Part shown: piece after piece, positions 1 to 9,288 of the stretch
Layout of the letters: every line of letters starts with the position of its first letter
Position numbering within the stretch: the first letter of the stretch is position 1
NCBI RefSeq assembly: GCF_000155595.1
Contig: NZ_DS989904.1
Span: 3,337,720 to 3,401,719 of the forward strand
Length of the DNA: 64,000 nt
Origin: Synechococcus sp. PCC 7335
Lineage (GTDB): Bacteria; Cyanobacteriota; Cyanobacteriia; Phormidesmidales; Phormidesmidaceae
Direction: 5' to 3'
The notes under the pieces: model-generated
Told to the model about the DNA's origin: nothing
Seen by the model: the letters and a program-made list of their open reading frames with translations, nothing else
Databases searched by the model: none
Translations under genes and position numbers: made by a program

Positions 1-494
1 GCGCCAATCATCCCGCTAAGATACAGCATTTGATTGTAGTTTGTGCGTACACAGGCATAGTTGTCGCCGGCGATGTCGCCATTAACGCCGAGAAAGAAAG
101 CCTCTGGAAAGTCAAGTGCTACCTGCTCAATGGCTGCATCAAACTGGCCTCCATGCCCAACTACTAGCCCGTACCCCTGACGGGCAAAATCGGCTAAGGC
201 CTCTGTTTGATCGGCGTTATCAACCTGTTCAACATAGGCGACCTCTATATTAAGCTGATCGCCCGCACGTTTGACTCCTTCATAGCCTAGCTGGTTCCAG
301 CCTCCATCTGTGATTGTTCCGGGCAGGGCGATCGCTAGCCCCTTGACCGCTGAATCTGCCTTTGAATCACCACTCTCTACGTTTGTGTTTTCTACCTCTG
401 TGCTAGGAGAAGCGCAAGCCTTAAGTAAGATACTGCTGAATGTAGTAGCTGCGCCATATCCCAAAAATCGGCGTCGGTTAAAACGATCTACCAT
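1..494 (-). CDS. BMP-family ABC transporter substrate-binding protein (partial, cut by left edge)
   Basis: The first 164 codons are visible on the minus strand, and the gene continues beyond position 1. The N-terminus has a twin-arginine-like RRRFL stretch followed by a lipobox-like LKAC, so it is probably an exported lipoprotein. The mature part reads GLAIALPGTITDGGWNQLGY and later VGHGGQFDAAIEQVALDFPE, the pattern of BMP/Med-family binding proteins that capture nucleosides and related small nitrogen compounds. The ATG at 494 has a good ribosome site (GGAAGG) about eight bases upstream. It is divergent from the deaminase at 612, which fits a purine or nucleoside theme. It is a different gene from the second BMP protein at 34352-35527. 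The ligand is unknown. Confidence 0.8.
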   Translation of the reverse strand, partial: MVDRFNRRRFLGYGAATTFSSILLKACASPSTEVENTNVESGDSKADSAVKGLAIALPGTITDGGWNQLGYEGVKRAGDQLNIEVAYVEQVDNADQTEALADFARQGYGLVVGHGGQFDAAIEQVALDFPEAFFLGVNGDIAGDNYACVRTNYNQMLYLSGMIG

Positions 495-611
495 CGGTAT
501 GCCTTCCCGTAGACTTTCCAGTTCACTGTATACGATAGACAGATTCAGGAGAGCGATTCGGTGCTCAAATTTACTGAAACGCTTCAGCGTAGTTTCCTAC
601 CTCTTTGTTCT

Positions 612-1100
612 ATGAGTGATCTAACTTCTACCCAGATTATCGAGCATTTACGTTACGCGAATACAATTGCCATGCGCGCTCAGCAATTTGGACATCATCC
701 CTTTGGAGCAATCTTGGTTGCTCCTGATGATCAGACCGTTTTGATGGCGCAAGGCAACGTCGATACGGTGAACCACGCCGAGTCTGTTCTATTGAGAACC
801 GCAGTGACTAACTTTAGTGCTAAATACTTGTGGAACTGTACCCTTTATACAACAGTCGAACCTTGCGCCATGTGCGCAGCAACTCAATACTGGGCGAATG
901 TTGGACGGTTAGTGTACGGTCTTTCTGAAACAACCTTGTTAGAAATTACCAAAAATCATTCTGAGAACCCAACTCTAAACTTGCCCTGCCGAGAGGTTTT
1001 TAGTCGAGGTCAAAAGTCAATTACGATTGAAGGGCCAGTGGCTGAAGTTGAGTCTGAAATAGCAGCTGTTCATCGACGCTTCTGGCAAAGGATGCTGTAG
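612..1100 (+). CDS. CDA-superfamily nucleoside/base deaminase (guanine deaminase-like)
   Basis: This 162-residue protein has the zinc site of the cytidine/deoxycytidylate deaminase superfamily: H55-A-E57 and P84-C85-x-x-C88 within EPCAMCAA. The length matches small bacterial guanine deaminases and tRNA adenosine deaminases. The TadA-specific C-terminal helix is not obvious, and divergence from a BMP-type binding protein favours a free base or nucleoside as substrate, possibly guanine to xanthine. That assignment is inference. An in-frame ATG at 561 would add 17 residues lacking family similarity, so I chose the ATG at 612 (MSDLTS). It converges on the hydrolase gene at 1184. Confidence 0.75.
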   Translation: MSDLTSTQIIEHLRYANTIAMRAQQFGHHPFGAILVAPDDQTVLMAQGNVDTVNHAESVLLRTAVTNFSAKYLWNCTLYTTVEPCAMCAATQYWANVGRLVYGLSETTLLEITKNHSENPTLNLPCREVFSRGQKSITIEGPVAEVESEIAAVHRRFWQRML

Positions 1101-1183
1101 TTTTTACCGGTTTTGTCCCCTAGAGGTTTATTTCCCTAAAAGCATCTGAAGCATCCATAGTGTCGATCGAAGACGAATAAAGC

Positions 1184-2161
1184 CTATTCTTTATTTATTC
1201 GATCGGGCTGACCAGGGAGATTTTGAACAAAAGTGCGAACTACCTGACTAAAATCGTAGGCCGATTCGTAAGGCGGAATGTTCCGGGCGGCAATGCCCAC
1301 TCCACTGGCAACGGGCAAGTGAACTAGATAAGGTTTTAGTCTTTGCTGCGACTTTTGGGCAACCTTATCAACCTGCTTAGCTACATCTCGATCAATCGTA
1401 GAGGCACTCTCACCCATTACCACTAGCACAGGCTGTTGAATGCTGTTGATTGCACTTTCATAGTCTTCTCGCCAAAACCCCGCTAAGAAGGAAAATACCG
1501 CATATCGACTGTTCATATTGCGTGACCCCTTACGCAGCATCATTAGCCAGTCATCCGTCACATCTTCAGGCCTTGCAAATAGCTGTCGCTCAGAAAAGGA
1601 CTTTAAGAACTCTTCTCGCCGGGCATATCGATAGAACGCACTACCCAAAGGTGAACTAAATAGAGACCAAGCTAGCTTTGACTTCCAAGTTGGTGTTGAA
1701 GTTGTCATCAGTGGCCAAGCGGGTGGACCAGAAAGAACCAGCCCTCTCACCCATGTGGCTGCCGGTAAACTCATCAGCTTGAGCGCGACTGGCAATAGCG
1801 CACCTTGTACGACAAGAACAACCGGCTCTTGTGCTATCTGGTCGATAAAGTAAGCAATCTGCTCAGCCCAGTCTTGCGGATAGTAGGCCCGCCGTGGCAT
1901 ATCGCTATCGCCGCAGCCCAGTAGATCGAGGTTGTAAATTTTCTGGGCTGAACGAGCAGTCTGCCAAGCTTCGATGAAAGGCTGCCAGAAATGACGAGAA
2001 AGACCAACGCCTATCGGATGAATAAGCAGCAGTGCCGGTGGGCTATTTTCCAATACGGGCTTTTGTGACGACTGATTATCTAAAGGCGTATCAGGTGAAA
2101 GCGTATCGGCTGAAATTGTTTCATAAGCACAGCGATACGCTTGCCAGGTATAAAACTCCAT
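1184..2161 (-). CDS. alpha/beta-hydrolase fold protein
   Basis: A protein of about 325 residues with an alpha/beta-hydrolase layout: an early LLLIHPIGVGLSR segment (oxyanion region), then LLGCGDSDMPRRAYYPQDWA, and a nucleophile-elbow region VVLVVQGALLP. The usual GxSxG serine is replaced by G in VQGAL, so activity as a serine hydrolase is uncertain. The family is common in cyanobacteria without a firm function. The ATG at 2161 (MEFYTW) is preferred over that at 2197 because GAGGA lies a few bases upstream. It reads toward the deaminase. Substrate unknown. Confidence 0.7.
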   Translation of the reverse strand: MEFYTWQAYRCAYETISADTLSPDTPLDNQSSQKPVLENSPPALLLIHPIGVGLSRHFWQPFIEAWQTARSAQKIYNLDLLGCGDSDMPRRAYYPQDWAEQIAYFIDQIAQEPVVLVVQGALLPVALKLMSLPAATWVRGLVLSGPPAWPLMTTSTPTWKSKLAWSLFSSPLGSAFYRYARREEFLKSFSERQLFARPEDVTDDWLMMLRKGSRNMNSRYAVFSFLAGFWREDYESAINSIQQPVLVVMGESASTIDRDVAKQVDKVAQKSQQRLKPYLVHLPVASGVGIAARNIPPYESAYDFSQVVRTFVQNLPGQPDRINKE

Positions 2162-2332
2162 ATGTTCCTCGAGTGAGATTTTCACCGCAATCTGCACTTA
2201 TCAGGGTCGCCACGTTGCTCTACACAATGTCAAAGCACAATCTCTTAGGCTTTGGAAGGGTAAAGCGATCTTCTAGTATAAGAGGGCATATAAGACGCAG
2301 CGAAGTGGCAATAAGTTGCTTTTAAGGCTAGG

Positions 2333-2944
2333 TTAAACAGCCGTCAGCGGTCTACGTTTCGGATCACTGTCCATTTCGGCGACTGCTTGCTTCAAGTCAG
2401 CGGCTATTGTTAGATCGACCTGTTCTTGAGGGAGGACGGCTGCTCGCCAGCAAACTGCTTTAATGCAGGTACCGGTTAGGTTGGCGCCGGTCAGATCGGC
2501 ACCGGTTAGGTCAGCGCCGGTTAGGTCAGCGCCGCTCAAATCGCTGTAGCAGAGTTTGGCACCACGTAGGTCTGTGCCTGCAAGACAAGCGCCTCTCAAA
2601 CTAGCTAGACGCAGGTCGGCTCGGTGCAAGTTCGCACCCGTAAAGTTAGCGCTATCGGCTTCGCAGCGAACCATGACCGCCTGATGGAGATTCGCCCACA
2701 GCAGACGAGCATAATTAAGCTGAGTACGCCACATCATAGCGCCGGTTAGATCCGCCTGATCTAGGAAGCTATCAGTTAGATCAGCATTGGTCAGATCTGT
2801 CCAACAAAGTCGCGTGTTAGAAAGCTGAAATGAGACCAAATGATGATCTTTGAGATCAATTCGCTCAAAGTTACGACAGCCTGCTCGATATTTTTTTGAA
2901 AGTGCGATCGCACCTAGCTGACAAGCATTCATCCAATCTGCCAC
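2333..2944 (-). CDS. pentapeptide-repeat protein
   Basis: A 203-residue protein whose middle two thirds are A(D/N)Lxx pentapeptides such as LTGADLTGADLTGADLTGA, expected to form a right-handed beta-helix. The DNA shows the matching near-perfect 15-base periodicity around 2470-2540. A conserved-looking N-terminal stretch (about residues 1-45) and a short non-repeat C-terminal tail frame the repeats. No enzymatic domain or signal peptide is visible. Pentapeptide proteins are abundant in cyanobacteria, and most lack a known role. A second, unrelated pentapeptide protein lies at 23705-24271. Confidence 0.85.
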   Translation of the reverse strand: MADWMNACQLGAIALSKKYRAGCRNFERIDLKDHHLVSFQLSNTRLCWTDLTNADLTDSFLDQADLTGAMMWRTQLNYARLLWANLHQAVMVRCEADSANFTGANLHRADLRLASLRGACLAGTDLRGAKLCYSDLSGADLTGADLTGADLTGANLTGTCIKAVCWRAAVLPQEQVDLTIAADLKQAVAEMDSDPKRRPLTAV

Positions 2945-3189
2945 ACCTAACGCTAGTACCTCATTAACCTGAAAGACTGCTTAAGCCTTTTGAAAGTATT
3001 AGCAGTAGTAATGTAAAGTTAAGTTAACAGTACTAATGTAACAAAATGTAAATTTACTTGCAATGGATAAATCTAACTTCGCTTTCAGCCATTTGCGAAA
3101 ACCTTTTTAGCAGCCGCTCTGTTACGATCACGCTGCATCACAATACCGAGTACGCCACTGTTCTGGTCGACAGCTTGCCATAGATAGAA

Positions 3190-4905
3190 TTACTCACCCC
3201 CGATAGCTTCGCCAAATAATGGTGGCGTATTGACTGGGTTGCGTCGGACTTTCGTTGCCTGCTCGAAGGCGTAAGCTAATCCTAAAAGCTTAGGCTCACT
3301 ATAGGCTGGTGCAAAGAAAGAAAGCCCTACGGGTAGCGCTGACTGCGTAAATCCAGCAGGGACAGTGATATCTGGAAAGCCCGTCAAGTTAGCTAAATAG
3401 CCAACTCGGTAGGGATCGTTTTTGATTGAATCAAAATCGTGAGGGAAGATTGAGTCTTTGAGTTCATTGCTGTTGTTTGCTTTGGTTAGTGAAGGTAAAC
3501 CGTCTACAGTGGGATAAACCAGGGCATCTAGATTACTGAGTGAGAAAGTGCTAAAGACAGCATCTTGAAGATCTAAGCGCTGAGCGATCGCTGCTACATA
3601 CTCTGAATTAGAAAGTCCCCCAGTTTCTATAGACGCTTGGTAGAGGGCAATTCGGTTTGGATTAACAGGCGTATTAGAACTCATTAGATCAGAATCTAAA
3701 CTAGCTTCAATCAACGCTTTTAGCGTCTTTGGATACGCATCATCGAGTGTCTGTAGATAGGTTTCAATCTGCGGGAAAAACTCCGATTGAATAATCGAAT
3801 CAAGTAGGTGGCCATAGCTATCAACGGCCAACCCATCAGAAGAAAGTTTTACCTCTACAACGGTTGCACCCAAGCTCGATAGAGTGCCTAATGCGTCTTG
3901 AAAGATTTGATCAACCTCTGGATTGCCGCTCAAAAAATCTCGAACAATTCCAATTCGAGCACCCTTCAAAGCGTCTACGTCTAAGAACTGCGTATAGTCT
4001 TTGAAGGGTTTTGCTATGCTTCCTAGCGTAGCCGAATTGTTTGAACTAAGGCCAGCCATCACTCCAAGTCCAATTGCTGCGTCGGTGACTGTTTTGGCAA
4101 TGGGGCCATTCGCCTCTACTGACGGTGCTAAAGGAATAACGCCCTTTGGGCTAATTAAACCTGATGTGGGCTTAATGCCTACTAATCCTGTAAAAGAAGC
4201 TGGCCCACGAATTGAGCCAGCAGTATCAGAACCCGTGCTGAAAACAGCAAAGTTAGCGGCGATCGCGGCTGCCGAGCCACTGCTTGAACCAGAAGCATCT
4301 CGGTTTAGATCGTACGGATTGAGCGTAAGGCCACCTTGGGAGCTGTAGCCTAATCGGCCCGCCGAGAGTGCAAATTCGCTCATGTTGGCTTTGCCAAGAA
4401 TAATTGCCCCTGCTTCTTTAAGTCGCTTGACAACGACTGCATCCTCGGGGGGAATTGAGTTTGCTAGAACAGCAGAGCCGCCTGTAGTCGGCAAATCGAT
4501 GGTGTTGAAGTTGTCTTTAAGAATGATAGGAATGCCGTAGAGCGAACTAAGCTTCTGAGGCATGAACTGATCTAGCAGTCGAGCCGTTGCTAACGCATTA
4601 GGATTAATACTGATCAAAGCATTGATCGCGGGTCCCTGTTTGTCGTATGTTTCGATTCGATTCAGATAGAGCTGAACTAGCTGTTCAACGGTGAGCGTTT
4701 TGGCCTCGAATGCCAGATGAATATCAGCAATTGTTGCTGTCTCAAGGTTGAGCGTGAATAATTTTGCGGTTGCTGAAGCTAGAGACTTTTGAAGTGTTCT
4801 TGTTGTTTGGCGGCTAGATCGCTCATCAATAGATTTCTTAACTTCGGACTGCTTAACATCAGTGCTGCTGTCGATGATGCTTTCAGTTGTCTGCAAGTGC
4901 CGCAT
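3190..4905 (-). CDS. amidase-signature family amidase
   Basis: A protein of about 570 residues with a full amidase-signature core. The catalytic Lys lies in GIPIILKDNFNT, and the cis-Ser and nucleophile Ser lie in the glycine/serine-rich segment from GSSSGSAAA to GSDTAGSIRGPASF. It hydrolyses a C-N amide bond. The substrate cannot be told, and the sequence is closer to general or peptide amidases than to allophanate hydrolase AtzF. The N-terminal ~55 residues are polar and family-atypical, and there is no clear signal peptide. Two starts are possible, TTG at 4935 and ATG at 4905, neither with a convincing ribosome site. The gene is divergent from the oxidase at 5080. Confidence 0.8.
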   Translation of the reverse strand: MRHLQTTESIIDSSTDVKQSEVKKSIDERSSRQTTRTLQKSLASATAKLFTLNLETATIADIHLAFEAKTLTVEQLVQLYLNRIETYDKQGPAINALISINPNALATARLLDQFMPQKLSSLYGIPIILKDNFNTIDLPTTGGSAVLANSIPPEDAVVVKRLKEAGAIILGKANMSEFALSAGRLGYSSQGGLTLNPYDLNRDASGSSSGSAAAIAANFAVFSTGSDTAGSIRGPASFTGLVGIKPTSGLISPKGVIPLAPSVEANGPIAKTVTDAAIGLGVMAGLSSNNSATLGSIAKPFKDYTQFLDVDALKGARIGIVRDFLSGNPEVDQIFQDALGTLSSLGATVVEVKLSSDGLAVDSYGHLLDSIIQSEFFPQIETYLQTLDDAYPKTLKALIEASLDSDLMSSNTPVNPNRIALYQASIETGGLSNSEYVAAIAQRLDLQDAVFSTFSLSNLDALVYPTVDGLPSLTKANNSNELKDSIFPHDFDSIKNDPYRVGYLANLTGFPDITVPAGFTQSALPVGLSFFAPAYSEPKLLGLAYAFEQATKVRRNPVNTPPLFGEAIGGE

Positions 4906-5079
4906 AAGTGTTGTCAGAGCGTTTTGGGTAGGCAAGATTGATAGAGTCTATATGGACAGACAAAATCAATCGGTAGCAGACGCTTCTGAATAGACAGGTT
5001 GTGCAGTTTGCACAGAGATAGGTCTGAAATATTGTGCGCGATCGCTCTTGAATTCTCTCTGGCACCGTCACTACTATTG

Positions 5080-6318
5080 ATGGCTTACCGACTCTCTACT
5101 CGGTGCTTTATCGTTCGTTCTGAAAGAGCGAGTTCTGCTTTGAAATCCCATTTTGACTACATTGTTTTGGGCTGTGGTGGTATTGGTAGCGCGGCACTCT
5201 ATTGGCTCTCTAAAAGAGCGGGCACATCAGTTCTAGGCATTGAGCAGTTTTCTTTGTTTCATCCAAATGGAGGATCTCAGGACTATTCACGGATCATTCG
5301 ACTGGCCTACCACCAAGAAAAGTATGCCCGGCTAACACCCTATGCGTACAAGGCCTGGGACACGATTGCGAAAGAATCAGGCGTGGCGCCAGTGACTAAG
5401 ACGGGCGGTGTGCAGATCGCCTACAAAGATCGGCCCTATCGTCAGATTGTCGAAGACTATGCCATTGCGATGGACGCTGCAGGTATTGAATACGAACGGT
5501 GGGATAACGTGCAGCTACGCGATCGCTTTCCTCAGTTCCAACCTCAGGGTGAAATCGTAGCCCTTTACCAGTCGCAGACAGGAATTGTCGATCCGGCTCG
5601 GGGTAATGCTGTTCATATTTCTCTGGCACGTAGCACCGGCGCAACTGTTTTAGAGAATTGTCCAGTGATTAGCCTTCAGCCTGGGGATTCTGGAGAGGGC
5701 GTGCTGGTAAAAACAGAACAAGGGGCTTTTACCTGTGATCGCCTTGTTGTTGCTGCCGGAGCTTGGACGAGTAAACTGTTGGAGTCGGTAGGCATGCAGC
5801 TACCGCTAAAAGTGACTCAAGAGCAGGTTAGCTACTATTCCACGCTCAATCTAAAAGCGTTCTCGATAGGAGAGTTTCCGGTTTTTCAATGGAAAGATGA
5901 CTTTAGCTACTATGGTTTTCCAGTCTACGGCGAGGTGGCTACCAAGGCTGCCATCGATGCTTCCGGGCATACCGTCACGACTAAAACCCGAGACTTTATG
6001 CCCAATCCTCAAAGGGAACAGCAGCTCAGAGACTTTCTAACAACTCAAATCCCAGGCTTTACAGGGCCAACCCTCTATAGCAAAACCTGTCTGTATGCCA
6101 TGCCACCCGATCGAGACTTTATTCTCGACGCGCTGCCTAAGTATCCTCAAATCTTTGCGGCAGTTGGTGCTGGGCATGCCTACAAGTTTGCTAGTCTGCT
6201 GGGTAAAATCTTGAGCGAACTAGCGATTGATGGTGTTTCTCAGCACAATATCTCTCCATTTAGCTTCAATCGTCCTGCGCTAGTTGAGCAAGACTTTGTT
6301 CCTTCGCTGCGGGTGTAA
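5080..6318 (+). CDS. FAD-dependent monomeric sarcosine oxidase / N-methyl amino acid oxidase family
   Basis: The N-terminal dinucleotide fold reads FDYIVLGCGGIGSAALYWL, followed by GGSQDYSRIIRLAYHQ, as in monomeric sarcosine oxidase and N-methyltryptophan oxidase. Near the C-terminus, KTCLYAMPPDRDF carries the Cys that in this family covalently binds FAD. The enzyme would oxidatively demethylate a secondary or tertiary N-methyl amino acid (sarcosine, N-methylproline or similar), giving formaldehyde and H2O2. The start is uncertain: ATG 5080 is given, but a TTG at 5140 (LKSHFDY) sits closer to the family N-terminus. The Rieske gene begins three bases after the stop, so the two genes are almost certainly co-transcribed. 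Confidence 0.8.
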   Translation: MAYRLSTRCFIVRSERASSALKSHFDYIVLGCGGIGSAALYWLSKRAGTSVLGIEQFSLFHPNGGSQDYSRIIRLAYHQEKYARLTPYAYKAWDTIAKESGVAPVTKTGGVQIAYKDRPYRQIVEDYAIAMDAAGIEYERWDNVQLRDRFPQFQPQGEIVALYQSQTGIVDPARGNAVHISLARSTGATVLENCPVISLQPGDSGEGVLVKTEQGAFTCDRLVVAAGAWTSKLLESVGMQLPLKVTQEQVSYYSTLNLKAFSIGEFPVFQWKDDFSYYGFPVYGEVATKAAIDASGHTVTTKTRDFMPNPQREQQLRDFLTTQIPGFTGPTLYSKTCLYAMPPDRDFILDALPKYPQIFAAVGAGHAYKFASLLGKILSELAIDGVSQHNISPFSFNRPALVEQDFVPSLRV

Positions 6319-6321
6319 GTG

Positions 6322-7650
6322 ATGAACAGACTCCCTTCGATACTCAGCAGCTATCAGTCTGGAATGACACTTCCTCAGGTTTTTTATACAGACGAAGAGG
6401 TCTTTGCTGCTGAAATGAGGAACATTTTTCAAACGCAGTGGCTGTTTGTAGGGCATAGCTGCGAGGTGCGAGAGCCGGGAGATTATTTCACGGTTTCGAT
6501 TGGCACTGAGTCCTTAATCATTATCCGCGAGAGCCGAGACACCTTAAAGGCCTACTTTAATCTCTGCCGTCATCGAGGCTCAAGGCTAACGAACGAAACC
6601 AAGGGCTGCGCGCGATCGCTAGTCTGTCCTTACCATGGTTGGACTTATGGCTTAGACGGTCATCTTAAGGCGGCTCGGTTTATGGGAGACAACTTTGAGC
6701 CAAAAGATTATCCTTTATACTGCGCTCAGCTACGAGAACTCTGCGGCCTTGTGTTTATCTGTTTGTCCTTTAAGCCACCAGATTTTGAGGCTGCGCTCAA
6801 GGCGATCGCTCCTCAACTTTCGCCGCATCGACTAGAGAAAGCAAAAGTAGCTGGACGCGATCGCTACGTCGTAAATGCCAACTGGAAAACAATTCTCGAG
6901 AACAACCGAGAGTGCTACCACTGCCAAGTCGCACATCCTGAGTTCATCAGCGCGAACTATGATGCCGGGCTGCCGGGTGATAATCGTGGGAGTAACAGCC
7001 GCTTCCAACAAGAACTGGCCAAGGCTTATCAATTCTGGAAGTCAATGGGTCTAAACCCTCACGAGGTGAGTTTTCCAAACGGCGCTTGGTTTCGAGTTTC
7101 TCGCTTTCCGCTTAAAGATGGGTTTGTGACTGAGAGCCTGGACGGACAGCTTACTGCACCTCTGATGGGTGATTTACCGAGCGAACAGGTTGGTAGTTTG
7201 CGACTAATAGGACTACCTAACTTTTGGGCCCATGCGAATGCTGACTACACGATGACCACTCGGGTGATACCTATCAACGCCCATCAAACCCAGATAGAAG
7301 TTGCTTTTTTAGTAGACGAAGATGCTATCGAAGGCATCGACTATGAACTTGAAAAGGTTGTGGCTATTTGGCAGGCAACTAGCGAACAAGACTGGATGCT
7401 TTGCGAAAATAACTATGCGGGCATCTGTTCTTCTGTCTATCAACCAGGACAGCTCTCCCCGATAATAGAATCTTCTGTTGTCTCTTTTCTTGATTGGTAT
7501 ATTCGCAAGCTTCAGTCAAATCGCGAAGCTTTCGGTCTACCTTTGCAGGAGACTTCCCGTGATATTGACGCCAAAGAATCTCGCTCAGCCATGCAACCGG
7601 TAGCTCTTAACAGCAGCGTTCAAATTGAAGCCTTGAACGGCATCTCTTAA
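6322..7650 (+). CDS. Rieske non-heme iron oxygenase, betaine/N-methyl demethylase-like alpha subunit
   Basis: A 442-residue protein with a Rieske [2Fe-2S] site (C82, H84, C102, H105 in LCRHRG and VCPYHGW) and a mononuclear iron site in ENNRECYHCQVAHPEF (H200, H205). The ENNRECYHC signature is that of the glycine betaine and proline betaine demethylase branch (GbcA/stachydrine demethylase type) rather than aromatic-ring dioxygenases. The ATG at 6322 follows the oxidase stop at 6318 directly. Together the pair could strip successive N-methyl groups from an imported betaine. No dedicated reductase (GbcB type) is seen here. The last 66 bases overlap the 3' end of the PucR-type gene on the other strand. 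Confidence 0.8.
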   Translation: MNRLPSILSSYQSGMTLPQVFYTDEEVFAAEMRNIFQTQWLFVGHSCEVREPGDYFTVSIGTESLIIIRESRDTLKAYFNLCRHRGSRLTNETKGCARSLVCPYHGWTYGLDGHLKAARFMGDNFEPKDYPLYCAQLRELCGLVFICLSFKPPDFEAALKAIAPQLSPHRLEKAKVAGRDRYVVNANWKTILENNRECYHCQVAHPEFISANYDAGLPGDNRGSNSRFQQELAKAYQFWKSMGLNPHEVSFPNGAWFRVSRFPLKDGFVTESLDGQLTAPLMGDLPSEQVGSLRLIGLPNFWAHANADYTMTTRVIPINAHQTQIEVAFLVDEDAIEGIDYELEKVVAIWQATSEQDWMLCENNYAGICSSVYQPGQLSPIIESSVVSFLDWYIRKLQSNREAFGLPLQETSRDIDAKESRSAMQPVALNSSVQIEALNGIS

Positions 7651-9276
7651 GTCGAGCTGGCAAAGTAATTCAATACTTTTAATCCGATTTAGCAGAGTGT
7701 TTCTATGGACATAAAGTGCTTTGGCCGTTTCTGAAATAGAACAGCCATGGTCGAGGTAAATTTCTAGCGTGTCTAGCAACTGCGTTCCTCGCTTTCGGTC
7801 GTGGGCAACTAATGTACGAACGTGCTGTAGGTAAGCGTTGGCCGATCTCTGCGCTGGGGTAAGGTGATAAATCCAGTGCAGCAAACCCAAGTCTTTAAAG
7901 GCGAGTGCCCGTGGGTATCTCACGCCTACGGATTGAGATCTTTTACAAAGTAGAAGGCTAATGTGCGCTGCTTCTTGGGCTTGCTCATAGCTTTCTAATA
8001 GCCCTTTAGTAGCCTCCACTTCCCCCATACAAATAGAGCCTACGCCAACGACTAAATTCTCAGCCGTCTGGTCAAGTGTTGACAGTATCTTGTCAGCAAG
8101 CGCTTCTCCTCTTTTTTCGCTAATCAATCTATCACTTTGCTCTGGATGGTATTCTAGAACAATCGCAAAATGACTTTCGAGAGCGACTAATAAAAATGAG
8201 AAGCAAGACTGGCTAAGCTGTGACTGAAGTGATCTTCTTAGGGATGAAAGACTAGCAGGGGCGATGCAAGAATGCCGAACGACTAGAACCTGATGCGCGT
8301 AGTTAAGGTGATAGTTAAACCTTTTAGCTAGTGCCTGTAGCTGACTCAAGGAGGGGCGATCGCTCGCAATCAGCTGACTAAAAAAGTCGCCCTGCAGCCG
8401 ATCTTCTACCGCTTGAACGGCTTGTTCTTTCACTAAAATTAGCGCGGCGACCGTTGCGCCATGATTCAGGGCTAATTCATCTAAAGGCGTTAGCGGCTGC
8501 ACACCTGAAATCAGCCATATATAACCATAGCTTTCTTCGCCAACAACAATCGGTGCAATCATGCGTTCCATTGTCATTCCAAGCGCTGGTACTGCGGGTA
8601 ACCTCTGCGGTTTTGATGTCTCTATCAGCTGTTGGTAAACTTTGTTTTTAGTCAGATGCGCTGTGATTTCTGGCGCTGTCCGTTTGATAGAAAGACTATG
8701 CGCCCAAGCGCTATCTACGTCGCTCGCTTGGGCCGTAGCTAGTATCTGAAATGAAGGCGATTCTATCGTAATCGATCGCTGAAGTAATGCAGAAAGTCTT
8801 TCGGCTAAACCATTTAGACAAGCGCCGTGTAGCACAAGTGATGTTAGCTGCTGATTAATCTGAGCCGACTGCTGTAGCAGTGCATACTGGTCATTAACCG
8901 TGCGTTTGAGGACGGCCTCTGTAATTTCAATAAATAGCAGATCGGGCGGTGCTTCAATAATAGGAAATCCAAGGCGGTTAGCTTCCTGGCAAATAATCTT
9001 TGGCGTTCGATCAAAGTAGTGGCCGGTGCTGAGCACTAACCCTGAAAATCCTAGCTGAGTCAGCTTAGAAATCAGCATCGTTTGGCTCTTTGGTTCTACA
9101 TACAATCCCTGACCGCTCGTCAATAGCAAAACGCCCTGCCGCTCCCATTCGTAGTGGGCGTTTGTTTTATCGACTGTATGGACCCAATTAATCGAATTAT
9201 CTAGCCCTTTTTTACCAGCAACTAATCGAGTTGATGAGAAAATTGGCAGATTCAAAGCCTTGCGAACTGTGAGCAT
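7585..9276 (-). CDS. PucR-family transcriptional regulator
   Basis: About 563 residues. The N-terminus MLTVRKALNLPIF starts a PucR sensory domain, the middle part resembles the degenerate GGDEF-like region of this family, and the C-terminus has the PucR helix-turn-helix (GCSISETAKALYVHRNTLLN). The family regulates purine, amine and amino-acid catabolism. Its position, divergent from the QAT transporter at 9707 and convergent with the oxidase/Rieske pair, makes it the likely local regulator. The ATG at 9276 is preferred over an in-frame TTG at 9288. The last 66 bases overlap the Rieske coding end antisense, so the two 3' ends could affect each other's transcripts. Confidence 0.85.
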   Translation of the reverse strand: MLTVRKALNLPIFSSTRLVAGKKGLDNSINWVHTVDKTNAHYEWERQGVLLLTSGQGLYVEPKSQTMLISKLTQLGFSGLVLSTGHYFDRTPKIICQEANRLGFPIIEAPPDLLFIEITEAVLKRTVNDQYALLQQSAQINQQLTSLVLHGACLNGLAERLSALLQRSITIESPSFQILATAQASDVDSAWAHSLSIKRTAPEITAHLTKNKVYQQLIETSKPQRLPAVPALGMTMERMIAPIVVGEESYGYIWLISGVQPLTPLDELALNHGATVAALILVKEQAVQAVEDRLQGDFFSQLIASDRPSLSQLQALAKRFNYHLNYAHQVLVVRHSCIAPASLSSLRRSLQSQLSQSCFSFLLVALESHFAIVLEYHPEQSDRLISEKRGEALADKILSTLDQTAENLVVGVGSICMGEVEATKGLLESYEQAQEAAHISLLLCKRSQSVGVRYPRALAFKDLGLLHWIYHLTPAQRSANAYLQHVRTLVAHDRKRGTQLLDTLEIYLDHGCSISETAKALYVHRNTLLNRIKSIELLCQLDLRDAVQGFNLNAAVKSYRLHG

Positions 9277-9288
9277 ATCCACTTTCAA

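Noticed and set aside
310-615. Plus-strand open frame of 101 codons.
   Set aside because: It lies antisense to the BMP-type binding-protein start and its promoter region, has no recognisable protein features, and its composition fits a shadow of the minus-strand gene.
1176-1195. AATAAAG/CTTTATT inverted repeat between the deaminase and the hydrolase.
   Set aside because: All-AT seven-base stem with only one G-C pair; easily a chance occurrence and it overlaps the hydrolase stop.
2460-2545. Regularly spaced 15-base repeats that could suggest a repeat array or CRISPR.
   Set aside because: They encode A(D/N)Lxx pentapeptides within a clear open frame; unit length and lack of spacers exclude a CRISPR array. 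The same applies around 23900-24130.
3190-4905. Amidase considered as allophanate hydrolase to complete a biuret pathway.
   Set aside because: The amidase core resembles general amidases (GSIRGPASF context) and lacks a recognisable AtzF-type C-terminal domain; it is also 24 kb from the biuret-type operon.
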